Shown: piece after piece, positions 1-7,210 of the stretch
Position numbering within the stretch: the first letter of the stretch is position 1
Layout of the letters: each line of letters begins with the position of its first letter
Source: Nostoc sp. CHAB 5834
GTDB lineage: Bacteria; Cyanobacteriota; Cyanobacteriia; Cyanobacteriales; Nostocaceae
DNA: 33,149 nt
Assembly (NCBI GenBank): GCA_020829485.1
Contig: JAIVFU010000073.1
Location: 1 to 33,149, forward strand
Direction of reading: 5' to 3'
Notes under the pieces: generated by a model
Told to the model about the DNA's origin: nothing
Seen by the model: the letters and a program-made list of their open reading frames with translations, nothing else
Database searches by the model: none
Made by a program: the position numbers and the translations under genes

Positions 1-125
1 TGATTGGTGGTATTCAAGCTAGAGGGGAAAAAGGAAACTACAGTATACAACGTATTAAATTTAGCTCTAACAGTTCTGGTTAACTTTTCGTTACATAGTT
101 ATGATTTTTCCTGCCGACTTACTTA
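1..125 (-). mobile_element. End of a mobile element with TAAGTAAGTCGG terminus (partial)
   Basis: On the minus strand, the sequence from 125 downward begins TAAGTAAGTCGG and continues with an A-rich stretch and AACTATGT. The same terminus and following bases occur at 9189-9230, and a close version occurs at 10095 reading down on the minus strand. It is therefore the end of a member of the same element family. The other end lies outside the window, so a short non-autonomous element and a full insertion sequence cannot be told apart. Its first three bases (TAA) supply the stop codon of the interrupted beta-lactamase reading frame. Confidence 0.6.
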
Positions 126-782
126 TAACCGTTGCAAAAACTTAATTTGCTCTTTGGGGGTAATTTGCAATAGCTGCTGTTGTAGCCAAAAACGATCAAT
201 GTCTGCGGCTGTGCCAATTTGACGGTTCCCGTAACCTACTTTGTTAATAAATTGCTGCATTCGTTCATATCCAGCCCTACGTGCTAGTACTTGATAGAAC
301 CAAACAGTTGAATCTTTAAAGCCTTGACGCAAATTGGTATCATGATTCCAAGCATCAATTTCTCGGTGAATTCCATCCCAAGTCAGAACCGCCACATCAT
401 CAGGGACTATACCTATTTCTAAAGCTACCAGCGCGTTAAAAATTTTGAATGTTGAAGCTGGAGCGATGTCTACGACGGGCTACGCCTACGCAGTTGCATT
501 ACGTTGAGGATTGTGTTCATAGAAGCGGTTATTTTTTGAGTCGTAAATCAAGATTGAGCCTTCACGTCCGAATTCTTGAAAATGTCGCCCCAAATTTGGC
601 GCTTTAACAGCAAGACGTTCAGATGAGGTTGAAGCCGATTGAGCCACAACATACATTACCCCAAAAGTAATCACACTTAATACAATAAGACATCCAATAA
701 CTGTAAAGATAATAGCTTGCGTTCGGTAACGCCGAAGAGATGGCCACATACTAAACAAGATATTTTTCATTGCATATTTCAT
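123..782 (-). pseudogene. Class D (OXA-type) beta-lactamase, broken and truncated
   Basis: The frame starts with a cytoplasmic head and a membrane segment (about residues 22-47), then reads into a serine beta-lactamase domain. Family motifs are visible in one continuous frame: S-T-F-K (the active-site SxxK, about 430-441), S-T-V (SxV) in DSTVWFYQ, and Y-G-N in VGYGNRQIG. Two in-frame TAG codons (486-488 and 480-482) fall in a 29-bp dispersed repeat just before the SxxK motif. The frame then stops at 123-125, where a mobile-element terminus begins, so the K-T-G motif and roughly the last third of a usual 260-280-residue enzyme are absent. Intact relatives hydrolyse penicillins in the periplasm. 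This copy cannot make the enzyme unless both stops were read through, and even then it would lack K-T-G. Confidence 0.85.
463..491 (-). repeat. 29-bp dispersed repeat carrying two stop codons
   Basis: Minus-strand sequence starting GCGTAGGCGTAGCCC and ending in ATCGC. A near-identical copy lies at 23243-23271 upstream of menB, differing at only a few positions. In the beta-lactamase frame the repeat reads Ala-stop-Ala-stop and sits between N-A-T and the P-A-S-T-F-K active-site block, where relatives have only a few residues. It looks like an insertion of a small repeat into a coding sequence. Confidence 0.8.
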
Positions 783-1433
783 AGAATCACCAGCAAGATT
801 CTACACTGCAATATTGCTCCTTTTCAAAGCTATTGATTATACAATTTCAGTTGAAGAATCATACAAATGAGTTGGTAATGGCATAGCATTGCCATGCTAT
901 TATAATAAATATATATCAGGGTTTTCGTGAATTAGTATTATAGGTTATTTATCAATAGCACTTGTATTAATCTTACACAGAGGCGCAGAGAAAAGCGATA
1001 ATTGCTTTGGCAGGCTGCTGGATTCTCGCCAGAATTAGTTAAAGCAGCGTGTAAAATTTCTCAAAATACTCTCATCAAATAAAATTGAAAACCTATTTTA
1101 GCATTAGTGTGCGGAGGCAGACTCTGCTTATATAGAAGCGATTTCCAGCCGCCTATATTATTTTTTTTAGAGAGTTATTAAACAGGTTTAAGGTGCTTGA
1201 CAAAATTCTTGTAGCTTGGCACAATTATCAATAATAATACAAAATTCAGAATTCAGAATTTAGAATCAATTAGTAGAGGATTCAAAACCGTTACTTTCTA
1301 CTAAAGCACCGAATTATTATTTCGGTGTGGGGCTTAAGCCAGTTTATTGATCCACCAGTTACACAGAATTAAATTCTGAATTCTGGCGACTGAATTATGT
1401 TTTATTAACTGAAGTATTTTTTGGAACACCATA
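783..1433. other. Intergenic region, no gene seen
   Basis: 651 bases of A+T-rich sequence with stops in all frames. The only organised structure is the inverted repeat at 1247-1385. No RNA gene is recognised. Confidence 0.5.
1247..1385. repeat. Inverted-repeat element with 15-bp arms
   Basis: CAGAATTCAGAATTT (1247-1261) is exactly repeated in inverse orientation at 1371-1385. Between the arms lies a second small hairpin, CACCGAA...TTCGGTG (1307-1327). Arms plus inner hairpin resemble the small non-coding palindromic elements common in Nostoc genomes. No open reading frame lies inside. Confidence 0.6.
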
Positions 1434-1832
1434 ATGCTGAAAACAACTTATCAAACAGAAAAAAATTTTTTTTCTATTAGATTTGATGACCTTGATGAAG
1501 GTTCATTATCTGAATTAAGCTCCGACGAAGCCTCTGAAATTACTGGAGGTTTTCAAGTTATCAATGATTCAGGTGAGACGAGAGCTTTTTATAACTTTGG
1601 AGCGTCCGTATTTGCAAAACGCCAAGTTTTACAACCTGGAGAAACTGGTGATTATGATGGAGAATATATTTTATATAATTCTTCAAGAACCTCATTTCAA
1701 CCAAGATTATCACGGAGACTTGCTTCAGATGACTTCGTAAGTTTTCGTCGGCAGGGAAATAATACCATAGTTCTTAATACTACTGGAATTGTCGCTCTTG
1801 CCGTCGTGGCATCAGAGTCTGCTGAATTCTAA
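1434..1832 (+). CDS. Putative double-glycine leader protein of unknown function
   Basis: A 132-residue protein. Residues 1-39 look like a bacteriocin-type leader: an acidic stretch followed by LSELSSDEASEITGG, ending in Gly38-Gly39. In known systems, peptidase-containing ABC transporters cut after such a Gly-Gly during export. The remaining 93 residues contain no cysteine, are rich in Asn, Ser, Arg and aromatic residues, and end in a short hydrophobic stretch (IVALAVVA). The predicted core is longer than a typical bacteriocin and I recognise no domain in it. No transporter or modifying enzyme gene is in this window. The ATG at 1434 has a weak upstream GGA. Leader identification rests on the motif alone; a chance resemblance is possible. 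Confidence 0.6.
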   Translation: MLKTTYQTEKNFFSIRFDDLDEGSLSELSSDEASEITGGFQVINDSGETRAFYNFGASVFAKRQVLQPGETGDYDGEYILYNSSRTSFQPRLSRRLASDDFVSFRRQGNNTIVLNTTGIVALAVVASESAEF

Positions 1833-1957
1833 AATTGGCGTAGGTTGGGGAGCCACTGCGCCCTTGCGGTTTCACCACTTCCCTGCGGGGAAGCAAGCTA
1901 CGCGCAGCGTTTCCCATTCTCCCCAGGGCTGTGGGAGGAGGCGAGCAAAGCTCATTG

Positions 1958-2152
1958 GTGTCAACTTAAGCTAAAAGTAGCTTAACTGTTAGCTGACTCG
2001 CCCGCCTCGAACTAAAGTTCTAGGCTAATAGCTAAAGTCTACTAAAGTAGACTAAAGATTTTTCGGATTATTTAGTCATCAATAGAAGACTTTCGCTATT
2101 AGCAAGGAACTTCAGTTCCTTGCGGGACATGGCTTTTACGTTAAGTTGACAC
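1958..2152. mobile_element. MITE-like element with GTGTCAACTTAA termini
   Basis: GTGTCAACTTAAGCTAAAAG (1958-1977) is matched in inverse orientation by CTTTTACGTTAAGTTGACAC (2133-2152), differing at only two positions. Further inward, a CCCGCC...GAACTAAAGTTC...GCTAATAGC arm pairs imperfectly with GCTATTAGCAAGGAACTTCAGTTCC...GCGGG. At 195 bp with no coding capacity it fits a non-autonomous transposable element, folded as one long imperfect hairpin. Related half-sequences (GAACTGAAGTTC) occur at about 3950. Confidence 0.7.
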
Positions 2153-2247
2153 GCATGAGCAAACCTCGCTTCCTACCCCCTGTATATACTTCAGTGACAT
2201 TAGCTTTTGGCATTCGCTCAACGTGAATTCATTTTGCAAAATCGCGT

Positions 2248-3465
2248 TTATCCCTCTGATTTATACAATGATCGATGAAGGGTTCTACGCTTGGCTAATT
2301 CTTTACCTTTGCGACCAAGTTGCTCACGTAGTTGCTGATCTTTGCACAACCGATTGAAAGCTTGAAACACTTCATAACCAGAATTGGGATTAACTAGTAT
2401 TCCATTCTCTTCATGCTGAACTGTGTCTATAACACTGCCTAAGCGAGGAGCAATTACAGGCTTACCGAAGTAACTTGCTTCTAAATAAACCATACCAAAA
2501 CCTTCCATGCTATTAGCTTTAGTATCCATTAAAGTCAGCATGGCAAATATATCACAAGCAGCATAATAACCAGCTAATTCTCGCTCATGCACATATCCGG
2601 CAAAGTGGACGCGCTTATCTACCCGCAAACGATGCGCCAAAGATTTTAGTTCCGATTCACTTGACCCTTCACCACAGATTATATAGTGGACATCGACCCC
2701 AAAAGTTAGCAATAGTGGGATGTTATCAATTACTCTATCGAAACCTTTATGTTTTACTAGCCTGCCGATGGAGAGAATAACTATTGCTGTTTCGGGAATG
2801 TTGTAAGCCTGACGCACGCGAACACGTAAATCATCAAGGCTGCTGGGACTCGCTACATTATTACCAAATTTTTCTGGTCTGATTACTGGGTTAATGATGT
2901 GGGTAGGAGTATCTAATCGGAAAGCAGTTCTGAGATAGTCTCGTGTATAAGAACTGTTACAAACAATACCTTCGGCGCGTTTAAGTGTTAATTTAAATAG
3001 CGATCGCAGCACGGGATTGTGTAAAGTACAATGAAAATCATTGCCGTGCAGATAGATAAAAAATCGAATCGGTAAGAAATAGCTCAATAGCAATAGCGAA
3101 GGGAAATCATAGCCGTGCCCCCACTCTATATAACGGTAGTGATAGCGAAAATAAAGTCTGATTGCTAAGACAAATGAGCAGACGATATTCACCCAAGGCT
3201 TCAGGATACTTCCCACAAAGCCACTACCCCAGGATCTAGGATAAAACCAGCGATATACGGGAAACTGTTGACTTTGATCAAATACTTTGTCTCCTGAGCA
3301 ACTAGCTGCCAGTACAATAACTCGTTCTGGATCTTGGAGACAGCGATTATAGATATATTCCCCAATTACAGCTTCTTTCGGCAGGAAAATCCGGGATATG
3401 ACTAAGATATCTGGGTATGCAGCTTTGTCTCTAATTTCGGCTGTTAGTTGAGAAATATGTTCCAT
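2248..3465 (-). CDS. GT4-family (group 1) glycosyltransferase
   Basis: A 405-residue GT-B fold glycosyltransferase that would transfer a sugar from a nucleotide-sugar donor, probably for surface polysaccharide or lipopolysaccharide synthesis at the inner face of the membrane. The N-terminal half contains two hydrophobic stretches (about 94-104 and 122-140) leading to YLHGND. The C-terminal half has SIGRLVKHKGFDRVI (about 232-246), a G-E-G loop (265-267), and the E-x7-E donor-binding motif E321-GFGMVYL-E329. Length is normal for the family. It stands alone on the minus strand with no other glycan gene nearby, so the acceptor cannot be guessed. The ATG at 3463-3465 is followed by a plausible N-terminus and lacks a strong ribosome site. 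Confidence 0.85.
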   Translation of the reverse strand: MEHISQLTAEIRDKAAYPDILVISRIFLPKEAVIGEYIYNRCLQDPERVIVLAASCSGDKVFDQSQQFPVYRWFYPRSWGSGFVGSILKPWVNIVCSFVLAIRLYFRYHYRYIEWGHGYDFPSLLLLSYFLPIRFFIYLHGNDFHCTLHNPVLRSLFKLTLKRAEGIVCNSSYTRDYLRTAFRLDTPTHIINPVIRPEKFGNNVASPSSLDDLRVRVRQAYNIPETAIVILSIGRLVKHKGFDRVIDNIPLLLTFGVDVHYIICGEGSSESELKSLAHRLRVDKRVHFAGYVHERELAGYYAACDIFAMLTLMDTKANSMEGFGMVYLEASYFGKPVIAPRLGSVIDTVQHEENGILVNPNSGYEVFQAFNRLCKDQQLREQLGRKGKELAKRRTLHRSLYKSEG

Positions 3466-3852
3466 AATAAAGCTGATAACTTTACTTCAAATAATTTTTA
3501 ATTTATTTACAATTAGGATTATTTTCAAAGCCTTAATTCTGATTTTATTTCTTTTAAAACGAATGTGGTAGACGAATTTGCAGCCGATTTTACAAGATTA
3601 GGCAGAAAGATTGTTTTTTTATTGTGTTGATTTTATTTTTGCTCCAAATTTCTCACTACTTGAGAATTTCTGTGCCTGATGAACAATAAATCAAAGCTAA
3701 TACTTGTATGTAGCCAAATTGACCAGTAAATAACTGTTACGAAAATTACGAAATCTAGCTACGTTTAATAGAATATCCTGAATCCTCTAAGCTGTTCTAA
3801 CTTTTCACGGGATTTGGAAAACCTCTTTTCTATTTCTCTCTTCCTTTAAGGC
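3466..3852. other. Intergenic region, nothing recognised
   Basis: About 390 bases upstream of the minus-strand glycosyltransferase. A+T-rich, with no convincing reading frame, repeat or RNA gene. It should hold the glycosyltransferase promoter, but no clear -10/-35 pair can be singled out. Confidence 0.4.
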
Positions 3853-4034
3853 TACGGTGTACACCTAAGTGCTGTTCACATACGTTTCAACTTTTTTACC
3901 CACATTTTTGTCAGAGTTAAACTGTCACACAGACAGGCAATCCCGCCCAGAACTGAAGTTCAGGGCTGATAGAAACGCAGTGCGAGATTTATTAATAAAG
4001 ATATGGCTGCGACAATACTTGTGTGTACACCGTA
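3853..4034. mobile_element. MITE-like element with TACGGTGTACAC termini
   Basis: TACGGTGTACAC (3853-3864) is perfectly inverted at 4023-4034. The flanks contain CTTTAAGG on both sides (3844-3851 and 4038-4045), which could be a target duplication, although two extra bases separate it from the right end. The interior includes GAACTGAAGTTC, as in the element at 1958-2152. A 67-codon frame across it (3869-4072) reads through the element end and is not a gene. Confidence 0.6.
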
Positions 4035-4371
4035 GTTCTTTAAGGAGAGAGACTTTGAATTTTCCCCCTTAGAGCGACGAGTTGGGGAGACTGTAGCCTA
4101 GAAAGTGCTAGTCCAAAACCTAGCAACAATAGCTTCTGTAATTGTGAACATATCTTAAGGTACGGTTCCCCAGTCGAGAAATCCCCCCTGCGATCGCTGC
4201 CTACCCAACAGAAGACGCGGTAAATTGAATATGTAGCCAATACTTGTGTATGCTACGTTGAATGCTACAAAGCAAGCTTTTACGGGCTGGCGTTAGCGAC
4301 AGATTGAAACACTCCTACCAGCATAGGGAGAAATCATAAATAATTAATTCAGTTTTCCAAGCGATTGTATT

Positions 4372-5355
4372 ATGCGTAAAAAACTACAACAAACCATCAA
4401 ACCACTGTTAAAAAGCTTCTTAGCGCTAGGACTGGTGTTAACTTTGGTTCTTAGCCACGCCAATGGAGCATTAGCGGCCCGCAGTGGGGGTCGAATCGGT
4501 GGTGGCTCCTTTAGAGTACCTTCCAGCCGCACCTATACACCGCGCACATACTCACCTCCTGGCGGGGGCGGATACTATCCTGGTGGTGGTTTTGGTGGTG
4601 GTTTTGGCTTTCCCTTCCTACTTCCTTTCTGGGGTATTGGGGGAGGATTTGGTGGTATATTTAGCATCTTAATCTTCTTTGCGATCGCTAATTTCATATT
4701 GCAAACTTTCCGCCGCGTCTCTGGCGGTGAAACTGGTGAAGCAGATTACAGCAGTAACTCCCCAGTTTCTGTGACTCGTTTGCAAGTAGGTTTGTTAGCT
4801 CAAGCCCGTGAATTGCAAAATGAACTCAACCACATTGCTGAAACTGCTGATACTAACACTCCTGAGGGGAGAGCAGAAGTTCTACAAGAAGCTAGCCTAG
4901 CTTTACTCCGCCATCCCGAATACTTTGTATATGCAGGTGGTGGCACTCAACAAGCCAGTTTAAATTCAGCTGAAAGTCAGTTTAATCGGCTCTCACTGGC
5001 AGAACGCAGCAAGTTTAGCGAAGAAACTATTTCTAACGTCAACAACCAGCTAAAAGCAGCCCTTGCCAAAGATGCTTTACCTCCAGCTGGTGAACTCGAC
5101 AACCCCACCCGCCTATTTACCGAAGGCCCTGGTGAATATATTATCGTCACCTTGCTGGCGGCGACATTAGGTAAGTTTGAAATCCCCACAGCGATTAACA
5201 GTGCTGATGATTTGCGTCAAGCTTTGCGGCAAATTGGTAGTATCCCCAGTGAGAAACTTCTGGCAATTGAAGTTCTTTGGACTCCGCAAGCTGAAAATGA
5301 TACCCTAACATCTGATGATGTACTGACAAATTATCCTGATTTAAGACTTGTTTAA
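4372..5355 (+). CDS. DUF1517 family exported/membrane protein
   Basis: A 327-residue protein of the DUF1517 family found across cyanobacteria and plant chloroplasts. Residues 1-36 form a signal peptide (KK, hydrophobic core, then A-L-A-A). Next comes a Gly/Pro/Tyr/Ser-rich low-complexity stretch (37-85), then a glycine-flanked hydrophobic segment around 81-112 that likely spans the membrane. The rest (about 130-327) is a soluble conserved domain with the sequence RLQVGLLAQARELQNEL typical of the family. Molecular function is unestablished to my knowledge; plant relatives have been connected with thylakoid acclimation, but I would not transfer that role. It is transcribed alone, and the stop is followed by the inverted-repeat element at 5428. 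Confidence 0.85.
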   Translation: MRKKLQQTIKPLLKSFLALGLVLTLVLSHANGALAARSGGRIGGGSFRVPSSRTYTPRTYSPPGGGGYYPGGGFGGGFGFPFLLPFWGIGGGFGGIFSILIFFAIANFILQTFRRVSGGETGEADYSSNSPVSVTRLQVGLLAQARELQNELNHIAETADTNTPEGRAEVLQEASLALLRHPEYFVYAGGGTQQASLNSAESQFNRLSLAERSKFSEETISNVNNQLKAALAKDALPPAGELDNPTRLFTEGPGEYIIVTLLAATLGKFEIPTAINSADDLRQALRQIGSIPSEKLLAIEVLWTPQAENDTLTSDDVLTNYPDLRLV

Positions 5356-5427
5356 TTTCTAAAAAATTTCGCGCTTTAGTGCAAATAAAGAACTTGCCAT
5401 CTTGGCGCAACACTAATTAAAAAACCG

Positions 5428-5538
5428 GGCGTTGCTGATTGCGGTATGAAAACGATTGTGCGTTACGGTGAAAATCCTTGTAGAGACGTAAAATTTTACG
5501 TCTCTACATCCAAATTCATACCTCCATTCAGCAACGCC
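5428..5538. mobile_element. Small palindromic element with GGCGTTGCTGA ends
   Basis: GGCGTTGCTGATTGCGGTATGAA (5428-5450) is matched inversely by 5515-5538 with a few mismatches. In the centre lies a perfect 30-bp palindrome (5479-5508) built on TGTAGAGACGTAAAA. Such GTAGAGACG...CGTCTCTAC cores are common repeats in Nostoc. The element follows the DUF1517 gene and could also act as a transcription stop, though no U-run follows directly. Confidence 0.65.
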
Positions 5539-5783
5539 AAAAACCGTTTGTTAATGACAAGCGGTTTCTTGTATAACTTAGATATACCAGGAATTACGCA
5601 CTGAAAAATAAAACCTAGATTCCCTAATCCTTTTTAGGAAAGGGAGAATCTTAAAAGCCGCCTTATTAAGGGTGTTGGCGTATTTCTGATACTTAAGTCT
5701 TATATACTTTATTTTATAAAAATTATTCTTAGCTAAGACTTTGGTAGTATTATCAAAATGCATTATACGTAAAGTGTTATCTT

Positions 5784-6164
5784 ATGCCTAGTGTTGAAGC
5801 CGACGAAAACCGAGAGCATCGCATTAAAACAGAGATCATTATAGATGCTGAAGATAAAGAAGACCGGGCCATGTGTTGGTACTATTACCTCGAAGAGGCT
5901 CTGAATTTTCCCTTTATGGCTAAATGGACTAAGAAGGCACGCAAATCAGGTTCTACCGAGGAGAAACAAGTGGAAGTGCTGGGAATGGCCCCAGATGATG
6001 AGTGCTTGAAAGATATGCTTGTAGAAGTGGCTTACATTAATGGTAAGGATGATGATGTATATTCTGCAAAGTTATCTGAAATAATAGCCATTGATGCTGA
6101 CAGCGAAACTCAAGAAGCGATCGCAGACTGGCTCTATTGGATTGCTAGAGGATATAAATTTTAA
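5784..6164 (+). CDS. ccbP: CcbP-type calcium-binding protein
   Basis: A 126-residue acidic protein matching the CcbP family, whose founder in Anabaena PCC 7120 binds calcium and acts as a negative regulator of heterocyst formation. Family landmarks seen: RIKTEIIIDAEDKEDRAM followed by CWYYYLEEALNFPF near the N-terminus, a GMAPDDEC turn in the middle, and EAIADWLYWIARGYKF at the C-terminus. Clusters of Asp and Glu (for example 20-26, and the DDD after GK) could supply calcium ligands. No signal peptide, so cytoplasmic. Nostocales carry paralogues, so this may not be the regulator itself. It converges with the acetyltransferase gene; only three bases separate the stop codons. Confidence 0.72.
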   Translation: MPSVEADENREHRIKTEIIIDAEDKEDRAMCWYYYLEEALNFPFMAKWTKKARKSGSTEEKQVEVLGMAPDDECLKDMLVEVAYINGKDDDVYSAKLSEIIAIDADSETQEAIADWLYWIARGYKF

Positions 6165-6167
6165 ACT

Positions 6168-6728
6168 TTAGGATAAATATCGAATGACGCGGCAGGGATT
6201 GCCAGCAGCGACAACATTCTCAGGTATATCTTTGACAACTACACTGCCAGCACCAATGGTTGTGTTATCACCAATGGTTACACCTGGACAAATAATTGCA
6301 CTGCCACCAATCCAGACATTATTACCAATGTTAATTGGGGCAGCTAATTCTCTTCCAGAAAGACGAATTTCTGGCTCTGTTGGGTGATAAGCAGTATAAA
6401 TTTGCACATAAGGAGCGCACAAGACATTTTCACCAATGTGAACTGTATTGCAGTCTAAAATTACACAGCCATAGTTCATATATAATCTGTCGCCAGCAAA
6501 AATATTACTGCCATAGTCACAGTGGAAAGGTGGCACAATTAATACTTTGTCACCGATCCTTCCAAATAATTCTTGCAAAATTTGCTGTCGTTGCTCTTGC
6601 TGTTCTTCGGTTGTAGAGTTGTAACTTCGTAACAGACGACTAGCTCGCTTCATTTCGGCAGCCAATTCTGGCTCATCCGCCAGATATAATTCGCCTGCAA
6701 GCATTTTCTGTTTTTCGGTTTTTTCCAT
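6168..6728 (-). CDS. Maltose/galactoside-type O-acetyltransferase
   Basis: A 186-residue left-handed beta-helix acetyltransferase of the Maa/LacA/NodL group, which moves acetyl from acetyl-CoA to a sugar hydroxyl. It opens with the family N-terminal helix (EKQKMLAGELYLADEPEL), then PPFHCDYGSNIFAGDRLYMN, then hexapeptide repeats. The catalytic histidine is H115 in IYTAYHPTEPE, and the C-terminal coil ends with GAGSVVVKDIPENVVAAGNPCRVIR. Full length for the family. The natural acceptor sugar is unknown. It is monocistronic, tail-to-tail with the CcbP gene, and its upstream side is a block of palindromic elements. Confidence 0.88.
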   Translation of the reverse strand: MEKTEKQKMLAGELYLADEPELAAEMKRASRLLRSYNSTTEEQQEQRQQILQELFGRIGDKVLIVPPFHCDYGSNIFAGDRLYMNYGCVILDCNTVHIGENVLCAPYVQIYTAYHPTEPEIRLSGRELAAPINIGNNVWIGGSAIICPGVTIGDNTTIGAGSVVVKDIPENVVAAGNPCRVIRYLS

Positions 6729-6766
6729 AGTAGCTTCTGGGTTGTAGGATACACCTTAGTAGCCGC

Positions 6767-7209
6767 TAGTAGTCTGTCTCATTAATTTTGAAGGGTTATA
6801 AAAGTTCGTAGTAAGGACTTTAGTCCTTAATTTGAGCGATAAATCGCTCACTACAAACCCCTCATAACTAATGCGATAGACCACTAGTAGTCTATCAAGC
6901 CAACAATGCTTAAGTAAACTAAGTTTTAGAATCTTTCTCTCTGTGTTCTCTGTGCCTCTGTGGTTCGTTATTTAAACCAAGCATTGTTAGTTTGACGGAC
7001 TACTATAGGACTAATATTTGATTTCTGAAAAAGCTCCGTACAGATCGAAAAGCCTAATTCCCTACTCCCTACTCCCCACTCCCCGCCCACATAGATAATT
7101 TCAAAAATCAAATAGGATTCCTATAGTAGTCTATCAAGTTTAAATTGATGGGTAAGCATTTTAATGCTTACTACAAACCCTCAAAACTAACTTAGACATT
7201 GTACTAGTA
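6767..7209. mobile_element. Cluster of four small inverted-repeat elements
   Basis: Three elements share ends of the type TAGTAGTCTRTC: 6767-6889, 6885-7005 (TIRs TAGTAGTCTATCAAGCCAAC and its imperfect inverse ending GGACTACTA) and 7124-7209. A fourth of another type (7003-7126) lies between the second and third. The first and third contain GTAGTAAG...CTTACTAC-type inner hairpins. The block fills nearly the whole gap between the acetyltransferase and the diguanylate cyclase and ends two bases short of the latter's stop codon. No protein is encoded. Confidence 0.65.
7003..7126. mobile_element. MITE with CTATAGGA...TATTTGATTT termini, TA target
   Basis: Left end CTATAGGACTAATATTTGAT (7003-7022) and inverse right end ATCAAATAGGATTCCTATAG (7107-7126), with the similarity running on to GAAA inside. 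The element is bordered by TA on both sides, and removing it rejoins ACTAC-TA-GTAGT. This is the pattern expected for an element moved by an IS630/mariner-type transposase that duplicates TA. The inside holds CTCCCTACTCC-type repeats and no gene. Confidence 0.65.
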
Positions 7210-7210
7210 A

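Noticed and set aside
1833..1957. Frame 1789-1974 and G/C-rich sequence after the leader-peptide gene as a second small peptide gene
   Set aside because: The sequence consists of dispersed repeat pieces (GCGCCCTTGCGG, CAAGCTACGCGCAGCG) that recur in Nostoc non-coding DNA; no leader motif.
3869..4072. 67-codon frame that could be a small protein
   Set aside because: It crosses the right end of the inverted-repeat element and has no recognisable features.
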